Below are positions 38,310 to 50,605 of a DNA stretch of 64,000 nucleotides, in pieces. This stretch comes from Ceratodon purpureus (Eukaryota > Streptophyta > Bryopsida > Pseudoditrichales > Ditrichaceae): positions 16,227,048 through 16,291,047 of the forward strand of contig CM026421.1 in the NCBI GenBank assembly GCA_014871385.1, given 5' to 3'. The position numbers and the translations under genes are program-made. The first letter of the stretch is position 1. Every line of letters starts with the position of its first letter. The notes under the pieces are model-generated. The model saw only the letters and a list, made by a program, of their open reading frames with translations, was not told the DNA's origin and searched no databases.

Positions 38310-41300
38310 TTATCTGAGATGGGCAGGATCAACCTGGACGCCGCTGCCGGTTCTGCGGCCCCACATGCCTGTCGTTGCTTGCACAGCGACCTCATGGGCA
38401 ACAGCAGCTGCAGGAGGCAGGTACCGCATCCTCATAGATCCCGCAACGGATCCTGGCACGGATCCAGGGCGAGAATCCTCCCCGCCCCAGTCAGCTGCAA
38501 TGCGACCGGGGAGTTTTTCGCCATCAGCGTCGTCTTCGTCGTCGCTGTAATAATCTGCGCATTTCACGTGCCAGGAGGAGAGGTGGGAGAGCTTGCTGCC
38601 ATTCTCTAGAACCACGGAGCCCCAGTCCTTGAGGCCCGGTCGATTCTCCTTGGCGCGTCGACGGGTGTAGACGTTGCCTGAGGTTAACCCGCCGAAGTCT
38701 GCGATGGAGCGCAGCGTGGCGGTGCAGAGCAGGAGCACCAGGAGGACGTCTTCCTGTGGGACGACCTCCATCACCGAGACTTTGAAGTTGAAGAGCGCGG
38801 TGGCTCTGCCTTGGGGGCTTTGCGGGGTGTACCGGATCAGGGTGACGAAGCCGTCTTCTTCCTCCGATGTTGCTCCTGCTACCTCGTATTGTAGCTTGCG
38901 TCCGTTCACTAAACGAGCCTGAAATGCGCATGTGAGGAATCGTGAGATGAACCAGCAATTGAAGTTTAAACGTTAAAAGCAATGAAGGGTGAGAAATTAT
39001 GTGTTGGATTTGTAGACGTACCACGCCAGCACTGGGGCCGGAAGTCTTGAGAGTGAACTCAAGGTGACGCTCCCAATTGACGTCGCCCATCTGCCTCGAG
39101 ATGATGAGCGTGTCACCAGTGGACAATGCCCAGCTGAGCTTGTACTCCTCCAGTTCGTGAGCCAGAGGTGTGGCGGTGCCCACAATCTTCTCTCGTGCAA
39201 TGCCAATCCCGTGGGCTATGTAGTTCCACCCTCCTTCGTGGACGTTGATCACGCGCTCGTTCCAATCGACCCCCACGGGCCGATCTCCGCTCTTCTTCCA
39301 GATTCCTTTCGCGGCCCGGATGCGGATGACGAAATTTTCCTTCCCCGCGTGATTGAGCACCGTTCGCGACACCCAGCGGCCGCTCTGTGGCTGGTTCCGT
39401 CTCATGCGCACAATCGTGCTCGACAACATCTGTCCCTTGTCATCTGTGACCCTATCCGGCACGGATTTCAACAGATATGAGCCCTGCACCGGAGGCGTCA
39501 TCGAAATCCCAAGACAGAGCTGCAACGGGTGGCGCTTCTCAGTGTCGGGGCTAAACCGCTTCTTCCCCACCGTCAAGACAGCCTCCTGCGACAGCATTGG
39601 CGTCTTCTGAAGCTCCTGCCATGTGATCTTCGTCCCGCCCAAGCGCTTCGTCTTGCGCAAAGTCCTAAAACATCCATCCACATGATACCGCAGCTCAAGA
39701 ATCACCCCCTTCGTCTTCACCTCACATTGCAAGCTCCATAGCTTCTGCCATTGCGGCTCAATACTAAACGGCGCCACGGGGGCATCCACCTTGAGAAGCT
39801 TATACGACTCCAACGCCTTCAATCTCACAAACAGATCCCCACTCTCCTTCCCCTTCGCCGCCATCATGCTCGAACTCCCCTTTATCGCCACACAAACCTA
39901 ATCCCACTCAACCAAATCAGCAAAAACCAAAACTCCTAACCATCATCCCCACCATATCCTCCATCACAGCAACAAATCCCAAACCTCCAAAACTAAGTCG
40001 AACATTACCTGCGAAACATGCCGCGGAGACAGAACAGGGTACTTGACAGCATTCTCATCCTTGCAGCGATAATCCCATGGAAGAATAACCGGCACTCTCT
40101 CCAGCACTTGCGTGCTCCCTGTAACCTCAGACGCGGGCGGAGCAGGCAGATTCACCGGCTTAGACCCACGATACAGAGTCCCCGCCTTCTCATAAGGATG
40201 CCCATAAGTGCTCTCCCACAACCTGGCCGTGTCCTCAAACCCATTCCCCAGCTTCGTCCCTGGCCCTCTCTCCAGATTATCATGGTGATCCACCACACAT
40301 CCGATGATGGACTCGGTATCCTTCGCATACGCTACCGGCACTTGCTGATGCGCGTGCCACATGAGGTCGATGTCGAACGTCGGCACGCAGAGTATCCTCC
40401 CCTGTGACTTCCGCAGGAGATGCAAAAAGCATTTGTATCTCTCCCTCGCAGCGCGCAGAAACACATCCTCCCACATGTAGGGTTGGGACACCTGAACAAT
40501 ATTCGGAGGATTGTTTTCAATGAGGGATGATTTGGAGCAACTGACTTTGTGTGAATTTCAGAATGCGAGGTTTGGAAGAAGGGTTGTGTGAGGGTTTAAG
40601 ATTTTACCTGATAGTAGAAGCTGCTCTGTCTGTCGACGACAGGCACGAGCTCCCTGACGAGCTCTGAGCCATCGATGTCTTTGAGCGGGAGGGCTTGGTT
40701 GGATTTCCCGAATCCACCGGGGAGCTTGCAAAGAGTGGCCAGAACGTCGAACGGCTCCTTCGGGTACAGAATCGTCCACAGCTTCTTGCACCTCTCTTGC
40801 GCTGATGTCTCGCTCGCGACGTCGGAGAGGATGGGGTAGTCAATCACCCGCCCATACTTACGTGAACAGTATTTCCGGTATTCTACCTGTACGCGAAGAC
40901 AAGTACACATTGAGGACACGTTTTGAAGACGACACGGTTTCCGCTCGAGGTCAAGCTCACGTTGCAGAATTCTCCACGAGTTTCTACGCTCAATTGACTG
41001 CAGAGAATAGATGTGAGTGCACCGAGACTTACTGGATTGAGACAGTGGCATAGCCAAATCCACTGCACGTCCAACGGAGGCGTGAGGCTCTTGGAGCCCT
41101 TCGCATTGGAATTCAGAAGTGCATCAAACTTCATGGCATCGGCCACCAGAGGCAGCCAGTAGTTTTCATATCTGTGTAACCCACAACTCCGTGTCAAATT
41201 TCACAACATTGTACTCGTGTAGATCTGGAGTTCTTTTGGTCGAAATTCAACTATTCTCGATTAGTACATGAAACTTCTTAAATCGAAACGAACCAACACC

Positions 41301-41658
41301 TTCCCCGGTGGAACTGTGTCCTTCATTGGCAAAGTGAAGTGCGAGGTTCTGGTTAACGTTTGGGAAGGACCGTTCATAAGTTCGTGGAGAAGAGGATATT
41401 GGGACAAATATTTGAGTGGCGAGGGCTGGACCTGTGAATGGCGCGCGTGACGGCAGGGCCGCGGTGAAGGCAGGGCAAGCTGTCGACGGCACGCAGGAGA
41501 CCCAAGTGCCGCTTCGCGGCCAAGACGAGATCCACACTGAAATTGATACGCTGCGCCGCGCGCTGCTCCTCCACACAGTTCTTCTCCATCTGAATCACTT
41601 CGTTCACTGGACCAGGTGACGGATGCGTCAACACCACTCGCGCCGGATCGGCACCCAT
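38310..41658 (-). CDS. GRDP: glycine-rich domain-containing protein, GRDP (DUF1399) type
   Basis: Six minus-strand exons (41432-41658, 41033-41171, 40608-40886, 40009-40491, 39022-39897, 38310-38918) give 870 aa. The N-terminal half is the plant GRDP/DUF1399 domain: FSVDLVLAAKRHLGLLRAVD, YENYWLPLVADAM, LDVQWIWLCHCLNP, VEYRKYCSRKYG, and later FDIDLMWHAHQQVPVAYAKD. The two aromatic motifs ending CHCLNP and WHAHQ are family hallmarks. The centre (about 380-670) is a beta-rich region with FVRLKALESYKLLKVD and WNYIAHGIGIAREK. The C-terminal part is acidic (YYSDDEDDADGEK) and ends in a Gly/Arg/Pro-rich tail. It lacks the long Gly-rich repeat and RNA-recognition motif of some flowering-plant paralogues. 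Arabidopsis relatives act in stress and auxin responses. All junctions agree in phase; the start is the first ATG in the conserved frame. Confidence 0.88.
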
Positions 41659-44600
41659 CGCCCACCCCCCTAGTCACCTCTCGATCAAACTAACTCCTAA
41701 ACAACACCACATGCATGGTGATTCCTAATACTCTCTCTCCGCGCCTTCACAAAACCTCAGGCACGCATTCCAAACCACCAACACTTCCTGTTATCCCGCT
41801 AACTGAACCCTTGGCCTTCCGGGCCCAGTCCGATTCAGCAACATAGTTTCCTCCTCCGCCGCATCCTAGATCACTCCCTCCCCTTCCCACAATCCCAGAA
41901 ACCACACCAGCCGCCTATCCAACCAAAAAACAAATCCTCAAAAATCATAAAAAAACACCCCACACTCAAACTAACCACCAAACCACCCCTCCCTCCAGAA
42001 ACCAAACCATCAACCACCGAAACACGAACTCCTCCGACTTCTAACCAACTGATAACATCAACCTGACATCAACATCCTTCACTAAAAAACCAGATCATCG
42101 AGCCAACCCCTGACACCTGTTGTCGTGTCTGAAACCGACATGCGCTACCGAAAGTCTACCACACAACGAACGCTCCCACCACATCACACAGCAGATCTCG
42201 CAACCCACTGGAGTGGAACAGATTTTCACTTTCAATCTTAACTTGCACCTGCCCTTGCATCGCGGCCTGCCAGATCAGATCAGGCTAGTAGCGACCATGT
42301 TACCGTCCCTGCAGGGCCCCGGAAACCTCCGCCGGAGCTCAGTGACACTGCACACCATCAATCAATATGATAACTTACTCAAGTTACTAGCCTTGTGGAC
42401 CATGACTGGCAGCTCCCAACCTGCACTAGAATACAATAATCTGTGCGGTGGATCCGAGTGGAATGAAGTCCTCAGGTGGGGACTGCATGCGCCCACTGGC
42501 CCCGAGTTTCCGGACCTTGGCGAGCGGAACGCGGCGTGCCAGTCGCTGACTGAGCGAGCGAGCGAGCGAGCGCTGCTTCCTTTCCTTTCCTTTCCTTTCC
42601 TTTCCTCTCCTTCCACAGTCGTCACTGAATTCCTGCAGGCGGCCCCAGCTAGCTGATCAGTCGGCCCGGTTCCCTTTTGGTTTTTTCATGATCGGATTGT
42701 AAAGGCAGCCTGATGCGGGAGATTTGTAGCTTGTACTCAAAGGCTGCGACTCCGGCGAGCGAGGTCATGCGCATGCAGCTTTGCGAGGAGGCTAGCTTTA
42801 CACTATGCTTGTCATGGTTTGCTCTCAACTGCAGTACTGTGGAGTTGGCCTTCGTAACGGATTACATGAGAGTTTTTTTGCATCGTGATCGAAAACTGGT
42901 ACTATTATTTTTTTTGAATTAATAATTTTCTGTTTCACTTTAAGGTACTATTTTTTGGAGAATATTGTTGAGTTCATACGGGATCCTTTTGTGTATTTTG
43001 ATAATATCTGGTTTTCGGTTTGGGTGTTTGACTTGTTTCTGATGGTAGTATATCGTTGTGAGGTAAATGATATTGAATTGATCCAAGATTGTTGGTATGG
43101 AAATATATCATGGTTCTGGGAGCTTTGCCTATTTAGGATTAAGTTAGTACTAAGTTCTTTGCTAATAATCCTGCAAGAGTCAGGGTGTGAGTTGTCATCG
43201 ACTTGAATATTCGGAGAAAGTCTCAAAGTTCAACCCATCTTTTTATAAATGTTTGATTCAAAGTGATTCAGGTTTTTAGGTTCATTTGCCATCAATTATA
43301 CTTTTCTTCTCTGCATGTGAAGTCGGATTTGGTGCTCACATGGAACTTACACGCGCTAAGTAAGCTTATCAAATGATAATTTTGGGCTTACCATGGATCA
43401 GATTGTCAACGTCTTGCAGCCGAAACGTGGAAGTGGTAAACCGATGCAGTTTCCAGGGCAGAGGAGCTGGAATGCACGGTAACTTGGACTTCAAGGGACA
43501 TGAAATGATGTCACCATTTCCTTTTTTTTCCTCTTTAGTAAATGCTTTATTTGTATGGAAAGGAGAGAAAAGGAAATTGTACATCTGCTATGAATACCGC
43601 CGCACAGGGCCCACTGCAGTGATTGTGGGGCTTGTGATTCTGTGCATATTCCATGCTTTGCCAGAAAATTGTCCAATGATGGAATGCATAGGCTCCAATG
43701 GTCGACTCGTTCGGAGCTGGTTTCAATAAATAAAATGCTTGCAACTCCGACCCTTTTGTTGGTCGCACGTTCATACCGTCACTTCGTGGAGACACTGGTG
43801 GCACTTCATGCCAAAAGCAATTTGTAAACCTTGATACAGTAGAGACAATACTTAAATTACTATAATGAGGTATCACCTTGTTCAATCCTTCGGATGGTTC
43901 GACATCAGCCTTGAGTTCTGGATAGCTGAGATACCTTGATGAAATTTGCAGGGTTCTGAATCAGCCTCATGGAAGGACTCAAATTTAGAAACTTGTAAGA
44001 AATTTGAAGATTGTTGAATGCCTTTGAATGTCTTTCCATGTCTTTCAAAGACTCAATCTTCAATTAAGATACCCTCTTTTTGCTAGCTATTTAACAAATA
44101 AAACAGGCAGGAAGAAACTTTGTGTGCTTTTCAACAACATGAATTTTGATGAGTGACTTCCTGATTGGCTTGTCATTGGTGGTGTGTTAAAATTTGTCAT
44201 TGGGCAAGAATGAATTTTCTTTGAAATTTTCAGAATCTAGTAATTACCTCTTCAATGGTGCCTTTATTATATGCTAATTAGGATTGTTCTTAGTGGAAGG
44301 TTCTTTCAAAGAATGTTTGCATTGGAGCCTCCACAACTTCTAAAGTTATTTTGTACAGTGAAACATTGAAGTTTTATGCAAGGCAAACATGTATGGCATG
44401 ATTAAATCTCAACCTTAAAGACACCAAAATTATCACCACACTCTCTTGGATATCTCTTACCTTCAATATATAATAACCAAGAAGGCTTTAAACAAGATTT
44501 TTCCAATGAGCCGGCCCACGATCGAATACCAACTTAAAATATTTAATGAGATATAGAAAATTGAAGCTATTGATTAGAAATTTCAATCTTAATATTGATA

Positions 44601-45021
44601 AGGAGACTCAATGAATCTTCATATTAGACCCTATAGTTGTCTTATATACCAAAATTCTGAATCTAATAACATCTTAGTGGTAATGATCGTCATTAATCAT
44701 ATCATGAAGGTCTTATGCTTTTATATGCAATCGAATAGCTCCTACAATATATACTTCTTCATCCAAAAAACTTAACCCTTAAACGCGATATGCTTTTCTG
44801 ATACCACTCCCAAAATCTCTTTTAAACTCCATTTTAACCATTATTCTATTTTTAATTTGCTTGAACTCTATTCTAAGAAATTATAGATCTCTTTAAGGTG
44901 CTCAGTTTGACATTCTAAAAATCCAATTTGGTATAATGGAGTGTAAGATATGTGCAAGATTCTCTCCAAAAAAAACCCAGCCCCTCAGGCTGGGTCTGAC
45001 GTTTAAGGGTAAAATATGCTA
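41659..45021. other. GRDP upstream region, then AT-rich DNA
   Basis: The first kilobase, upstream of GRDP, is A/C-rich. It then turns mixed, with microsatellites at 42552-42612, and from about 42900 becomes AT-rich. A compact hairpin (CCCAGCCCCTCAGGCTGGG) lies at about 44979-44997, 25 bp outside the second TTAA element. No gene is supported; frames such as 43373-43729 have no recognisable content. Confidence 0.5.
42552..42612 (+). repeat. adjacent GAGC and CTTTC microsatellites
   Basis: About five tandem GAGC units are followed, after CGCTGCTT, by at least five CTTTC units. Together they form two short simple repeats within 60 bp. Confidence 0.9.
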
Positions 45022-46115
45022 TTAACCCCTAAAGCATCAACTCAACACTTTTGGTATGATTTAGGGTCCGGTCAGGCTTCCTATGAGTCAAATTTTATCG
45101 GATGTGGCTGTAACTTTGGCACAGCATGGGAAATTGACATATCTTTCTAGCAAGACCAAATTTTACTTCCATCGGGCCCGTAGTTAAGAAATAATTGGTG
45201 TTTAAAGATCAAAATTCAATTCAGGGCAGTTCGGGCAGGTTTGTGGTCGATGGGAGTGGTGTACCAAATCTGTGAAAGTCTACAGTGACTTCCAAATGAT
45301 CCTTTCTGAAATCGTTTTACAATGTTTTTTTAAACTTGATTTTGAAAAATCCAACCGTGGGATCTTGTTCAGAGCCATCCAATTAGTCTACGTACCAAGT
45401 TTTGTAAACTTTGACCGTACGGATCTTGAGATATACTCAGTCAAAGTTTCAAGTTTTATAAAAACTGTCAAGACAGATCAACAGTGATCGGGTCACCTTC
45501 ATCACCCATTTTTCCTTCACCATTTTCTCCTCCTAAACCACAGTATATGCTGTAAAATTCATATCTATTTTGGATTTATTTATTTTTTAGATTTCTTTCC
45601 TCTACAATTTCTTTTCCATACAAATGCATGTATACACCGTTCGGATTCCCAAAAATTGATGATCTTCTTAGGCATTTGTAGTGTGGAAAAAGAGCCAATG
45701 TATATGCATTTCATTTGACTCTTGTCGCTGGAAATGTGGTTTTCCAATGCTTCTGTGTGTTGTATTGCCTTCAAATTTTTTGAGCATACTCCCAACTCAC
45801 TTAAGAATCAAAAACTGAAGAGCCTTCACCCATGCGATCTTCAAAAATGGACTGTTTTACTCTCTGAAGTGTGGCTGTCCCTGCCGGGCAGGACCAAAAA
45901 AAACTTTTCACTCAAGTTCAAACCTTATGATCTTCCAAACGGTGAAGAGTTACAGTCTAAAATTTTGTGCACACATACATGTACAAGTTAGGTACTAGAT
46001 CCTACGGTTAGATTCTCCTATATACGTTCAAGTTTGCATAATTCTACCTTGAACTAAAACAGGGCTGAATTGAGGCAGAATTTATGATTTTATGGCCAAA
46101 TGCTTTAGGGGTTAA
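45022..46115 (+). mobile_element. non-autonomous DNA transposon, TTAA-bounded, copy 2
   Basis: This is the second copy of the element at 6420-7513, with exactly the same overall length and orientation. Its terminal inverted repeat reads TTAACCCCTAAAGCAT on the left, and the right end is the exact complement. Copy 1 reads GTAT where copy 2 reads GCAT, and the change is present at both ends of copy 2. The inner sequence differs by scattered substitutions. There is no transposase frame. Both copies sit in AT-rich DNA between gene clusters. Confidence 0.75.
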
Positions 46116-47383
46116 GGAAATTCAGAGTTCCAGGATGTTAACCTTTAGAAGCTAATATGAGTCATTCACTGCTAGTTATAAGGTGCTATCCTTTAGCTCC
46201 CCAAGAATGACTTGATGAGGGCTATACAATTGTTATCTTGTTTGAATGATTTAAACAAGTTTTTAAGTACTTTATGAAATGACAATGTTAGAGCTACTGA
46301 ACTGGAGTAGATCGTAGGCCTAAGTGATTTTTAATACCAAATCCTATATTTATATGTGCATTTAAGCAGGATGTTAGATGAGACCCAACTCAGCATAAAT
46401 CCATTTTACATGCAATCTCAGCCTTGTAATGCTTCATCAAGCATTATTTATCCCCCACAAGTACTGTACAAAATGTCACATACAGGTTCATATACAAGGA
46501 CATATATTCCATGCATTCTCAGCATCCAACTGGAAGATGTGAGTTTCATATTATATCAAGTTGACTACTAGGTGTCATACTCTCTTTGCCATTATGCCAC
46601 GTAGACACCACTGTGACTTCTACCAATGATACCCATCACAGGTGCAAGTCTGTAATACTTCCATCTCTTGTGGACGGTGCAAGAATGATGGAAAATTTTA
46701 TCATTGATATATGAAGTACAGGTAACAGTATACCTTCATGATAAATTTTCCAAGGGAAGTAGGACGGTGCACCGGCCCAGTGAAATAAAAATTCTAAAAG
46801 TTTGACTACAGGTGTTTCTCCAACTTCTAGCTAGGCTGTTACAAACTTCAGACTCAGGTGGACATATCCAGGTTGGATATACATTCGTAAAAATAAAATA
46901 AAAGTTGAAACATCAATACTTTTGTAACTCCGAAAAGGTTCCTTGCATGACAATTCAAATTTTCAAAACACTCAATGATAATAACTAGAGCCAGGTGTCC
47001 TTGCAGGGATCATGAACAGCCCAAGAAAAAGTGACAACCTTTCCAACACCTTGAAAATTGATATGATCTAGTTCTGAGTTCACACTACTCTTGCCCACCT
47101 CGGCCAGTTTCATGTTTGTGTCATACAGCAACATCATCCTCCGGTTTCCAATCTTGAAGAATAAGTTACATTGTCCGGTGATTTTCCATACTGTTGACCA
47201 TTGCATCCTTATTTTGCCCAGGACCCCAATGCCTATGTGTACTATCTCGTTGACGTACAATGAGGTCTTTGCAGCACTCATATCATTGCGGTTTTCCATT
47301 CTAATGCTTGCAATGTTGATAACATGTCAACAATTCGAAGAACAGTACTGTGATTACGGATTTAACAATCAACCTTTACCTAT
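46116..47383. other. AT-rich intergenic DNA with one unassigned open frame
   Basis: A 104-codon minus-strand frame at 46985-47299 (MENRNDMSAAKTSLYVNEIV onward) has balanced amino-acid composition and is the only candidate for a coding remnant. I recognise no family. The rest looks non-coding. Confidence 0.4.
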
Positions 47384-47390
47384 GTAAGCT

Positions 47391-47723
47391 GCCCTTGCAA
47401 TAAACCTCGCCCTCGTCTTAATGACGAGGCGGGCCCTCCCCCTCCTCCTCCCCTTTCTCCTTTCCTTCCTGATCTATTTTTAGGAGCCCTGCGGCCCTTT
47501 TTTAGTAATTTTTTTATTTTTAATGAAATCGGGGACCCCGAATTAGTCTAAGGGGACCCACTAAATTAATTTTAGTTAGTTTAAATATTTAATTTTTTTT
47601 TTTAAATTTAAATTTTTTTTTTCATCAACATGCAAAATATAGGGAGCTTTTTGCCCCCTCCAATGACAGCTCTGGTTGGGGGGCCCTCGTCATTAAGACG
47701 AGGGCAAGGTTTATCGCAAGGGC
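47391..47723. mobile_element. MITE with ~45-bp terminal inverted repeats and a target duplication
   Basis: The left end starts GCCCTTGCAATAAACCTCGC and the right end is its near-perfect complement, with about two mismatches over the first 40 bases. The inverted repeat continues through CCCTCGTCTTAATGACGAG, which is itself a hairpin, so each terminus can fold on its own. The element is flanked by GTAAGCT at 47384-47390 and 47724-47730. The match can be extended to GTAAGCTGCC if the element edge is drawn 3 bp inward. A 7-10 bp duplication fits the hAT (8) or Mutator (9-10) superfamily. The 333-bp interior is AT-rich and non-coding. Confidence 0.85.
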
Positions 47724-47733
47724 GTAAGCTGCC

Positions 47734-48830
47734 AATGTTTGACCTTCAAAAAGGTGCAGAGCACTGAGAGATGACATTTGTTGGTGCTCCAAAAATTATT
47801 ATGAAATTTCATGGTGCATTAGATTGGTGGCATATGAATTTGTAAGAAGGGAATGATTGTAACTTGTTTCTGCTTCATTTGGCTGAAGTGATTCATCAAT
47901 ACTCTTTTAAATTTTAGCTAAAGAAATTGCTTCATTGAGTTGCCTAATAAAATTAAACAACAAGAAAAATCTTTAAAAACCACCACAGTTAAAGTATCAC
48001 ATCGAAATCCATCAAATTGAATTTCAATAGTTTTTGAGTAATAAAAGGAAAAATTATTTTGGATGTTACTTGCAAAAAACATAGAAAATTATTGATGATA
48101 GCAATTATACATCCAACAGCATCAATGTGATTTAAAATTCACAAGATACGATTTTATTTAGAGTAAAGACTTCAAATTTCTTCTTAATTCAATTTTGGAA
48201 TCCATTAAAACTTGTAATTGTTATTAATTTCAAATTAACCACAATCACTTCAATATGCCATGTTGTATTATGATACACCATTTAAGATCCACGGCCATCA
48301 ATGTTTTAACAATCAGTTCATATACATACAAATCAAAAGTCATACAAAATTTAAGAAAATACAAGTGTAAATTTTATCTTCACATATGAATTTCTTCCAT
48401 AATTATCTCAATTACTATGAATAGTCATAACTTTAACAACTTTTTAGGCCTCACACTTTTTTTTATTCAATTAGAAATAGTGTAAGTCATCTCTATTATT
48501 GCAACCCTATAGGACACATAGTAATTAACATAGTCATCAAAGTTGTACTATCATTCATCTACTTTCTCGCTCCAAAGTTTAAATGAAGATTGTCTAGATC
48601 CATTTGTGGAAAAAATATTTTCAATTTGAAATTCCAACAAAGTTTGCTAAAGATAGGTGAAATCTATCCATGCTAGAATACATGCTCGAATCACAAGAGA
48701 TGAAAGAGGAGGTATCAAAATCGGATGTAAGTAGTTGGGTTGAATGAATCCAAATTGCTATGATTCGTACTTGGATAATTGTAGAATTACCGCTACTTGT
48801 CCATGCTGCAGAGCATGTGCACTCATGTCA
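47734..48830. other. AT-rich intergenic DNA
   Basis: Composition is strongly AT-rich with only very short reading frames. No gene or terminal repeat was recognised. Confidence 0.55.
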
Positions 48831-48876
48831 CTAGTTGCAATTAGCTGAGTCAGATGATGAAAGTTCATTTCCACTA

Positions 48877-49529
48877 TCACAACTTGGGCACGGAGTAAAT
48901 GCTCTCTCGTCGATTCTCTCTTTTGTTTTTGAGCATTGACGTTGTAAGCATGGCATGCCATTGGACATGTCTGTATCTAGAAAAAAATACGCATATTCTC
49001 CTAGATAATTCACACGTTGCATTCGTTCGGCACCAACACTGCCGGCCATCAGGAGTAGGAATTATGGCTAGGCCTTGAATCAACAACGAATTAGTCGAAC
49101 ACATATTTCTGTATTGTATCAGTGAAGAACATGAAGCAGGTGAATTCTCAATCGTCGATATATCCCTTGCCATTCTCCCGAAGTCGTCGATCCCAATACT
49201 GTAGCTGGGCAGGTAGCTACGACATGTAGCATTCTGCACCGTTCCTGGGCGTGCGAACGACCTTCGCTCCGGGCTTAAACGTCAACTGGTCGTACAGATA
49301 TACAGAGCCTGGGAAGTCTGGCCGCCCAAGCTATGGATCGTATCCCACTGCAAGGTCCGGGGAAACTCCAGAACGAATGATCAACTGCAGTTTTAATTCA
49401 CCTGCAAAAAATGCAGGTCCGGTGACATGACCGTAGTAACGGATCCTCCACGCTGTTGGTGAGATTGGTGACGTTCCAATCTGCAACAGGAGGTTTCCCA
49501 GGTGCCATTCCAGTCACCTTAAAGCGCAT
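48877..49529 (-). pseudogene. decayed minus-strand gene of unknown family
   Basis: A minus-strand frame begins after a possible CCAACAG acceptor at 49452 and reads WRIRYYGHVTGPAFFAGELK onward to AVGYDP. It then meets one TAG at 49331-49333 and continues LGRPDFPGSVYLYDQLTFKPG to a second stop at 49217. Sequence on both sides of the TAG has the look of real protein. A further frame (49239 to 48877) continues with LPSYSIGIDDFGRMARDIST. An upstream frame from 49529 reads MRFKVTGMAPGKPPVADWNV. The in-frame stop and frame changes suggest a broken gene, though one short exon could end naturally at the TAG. I cannot name the family. Confidence 0.4.
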
Positions 49530-50605
49530 CAAGATTTTGAATACTTTCATCGGCGGCTTCTGATATTCAAGTTAATTTAAGTGATACGCGGGGTGACATA
49601 CGCGCAAAGCTGGTTTCAAGCTGACTGACGTCCTCATTGGCTAGTAACCTGTGATATAATTTAATATGCGAATTGGAGTTGGCAGGGATCGATAGTCCAT
49701 GAGCATTCACCGTACAAGAAAATTTATTTTCTTCCGAAGACATCCTAAGGCACCTGTTGGCCAAAGTCAGTGCAAGATATGTCAGGACTCAGTTACAGCT
49801 TGTAAACTACTCCTTAGTAACGCACTGCTTTAAAATACTGTATTTCCGAGTTGACTAATGTAACGATTGGTGACATGTCACATTGGTCACAAAACACAAA
49901 TGACGATGACAATTACCGTTGGCAGGGATGGAAAGTTAATGAGGAGTCCGTGCACAGGACGACCTAGAGCACAAAAAAGTTAGAAGATCTCCAGGTACGC
50001 TCTCTGTACGGTGGTGTTTGTCTTCGTGCATCGTGCTGCTGCATGCCCTCTGTGGCTTCGGCATTTTTCTTTTTTCTTTTTTTCTTCCCCCCACCTTTTG
50101 TTTAGAGATGTGTAATTCAAGAAAAAAAAAGTCCAGGCACTTCGCAATCGCTGCTCAAACGCCCCTGCATGCTCCTCGGGCTGTTGTCTTCACCTGCTTC
50201 CATCTAAAATAAGGTGAGTCCAAAAGATTCGAGTGACACGTTCAAGTCCGAATTTTTAAATTGTTGAATTTATTACATATATCGCCCAGCGCATGATACA
50301 CAAAGTTCAACAGGGGTGTATATATACTTCTAGATAATCTGTATCCGTTGTACAAATATTTAGAGTATCACCATGCGTAATCAAATGACAAAATAATGAC
50401 GAGAAGTCTTCAGTATAAAGCAGCTGAAGGAAAATGTAATCAAATATCTCCTGTGGCAGCCACCAACTTATTACACTCTACATAAAAACTATACCAACTC
50501 TTCATTCACCGGTCCTCGAATATATATCTCAAACCAATCATTTACCGGTCTGCTTGCATTCAGGCTGGTCTGACCTATACACTACCAACAAAGTTCAAGA
50601 CGCCC
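49530..50605. other. intergenic sequence and Lambda GST 3' region
   Basis: No gene is supported. The last 400 bp are likely the 3' UTR of the minus-strand GST gene. Confidence 0.45.

Noticed and set aside
42120..42656. A 178-codon plus-strand frame
   Set aside because: It reads through two microsatellites and has no conserved content or splice context.
6420..46115. The two 1,094-bp direct copies as long terminal repeats of one giant retroelement
   Set aside because: Each copy has its own terminal inverted repeats and TTAA edges, and ordinary multi-exon host genes fill the 37 kb between them.
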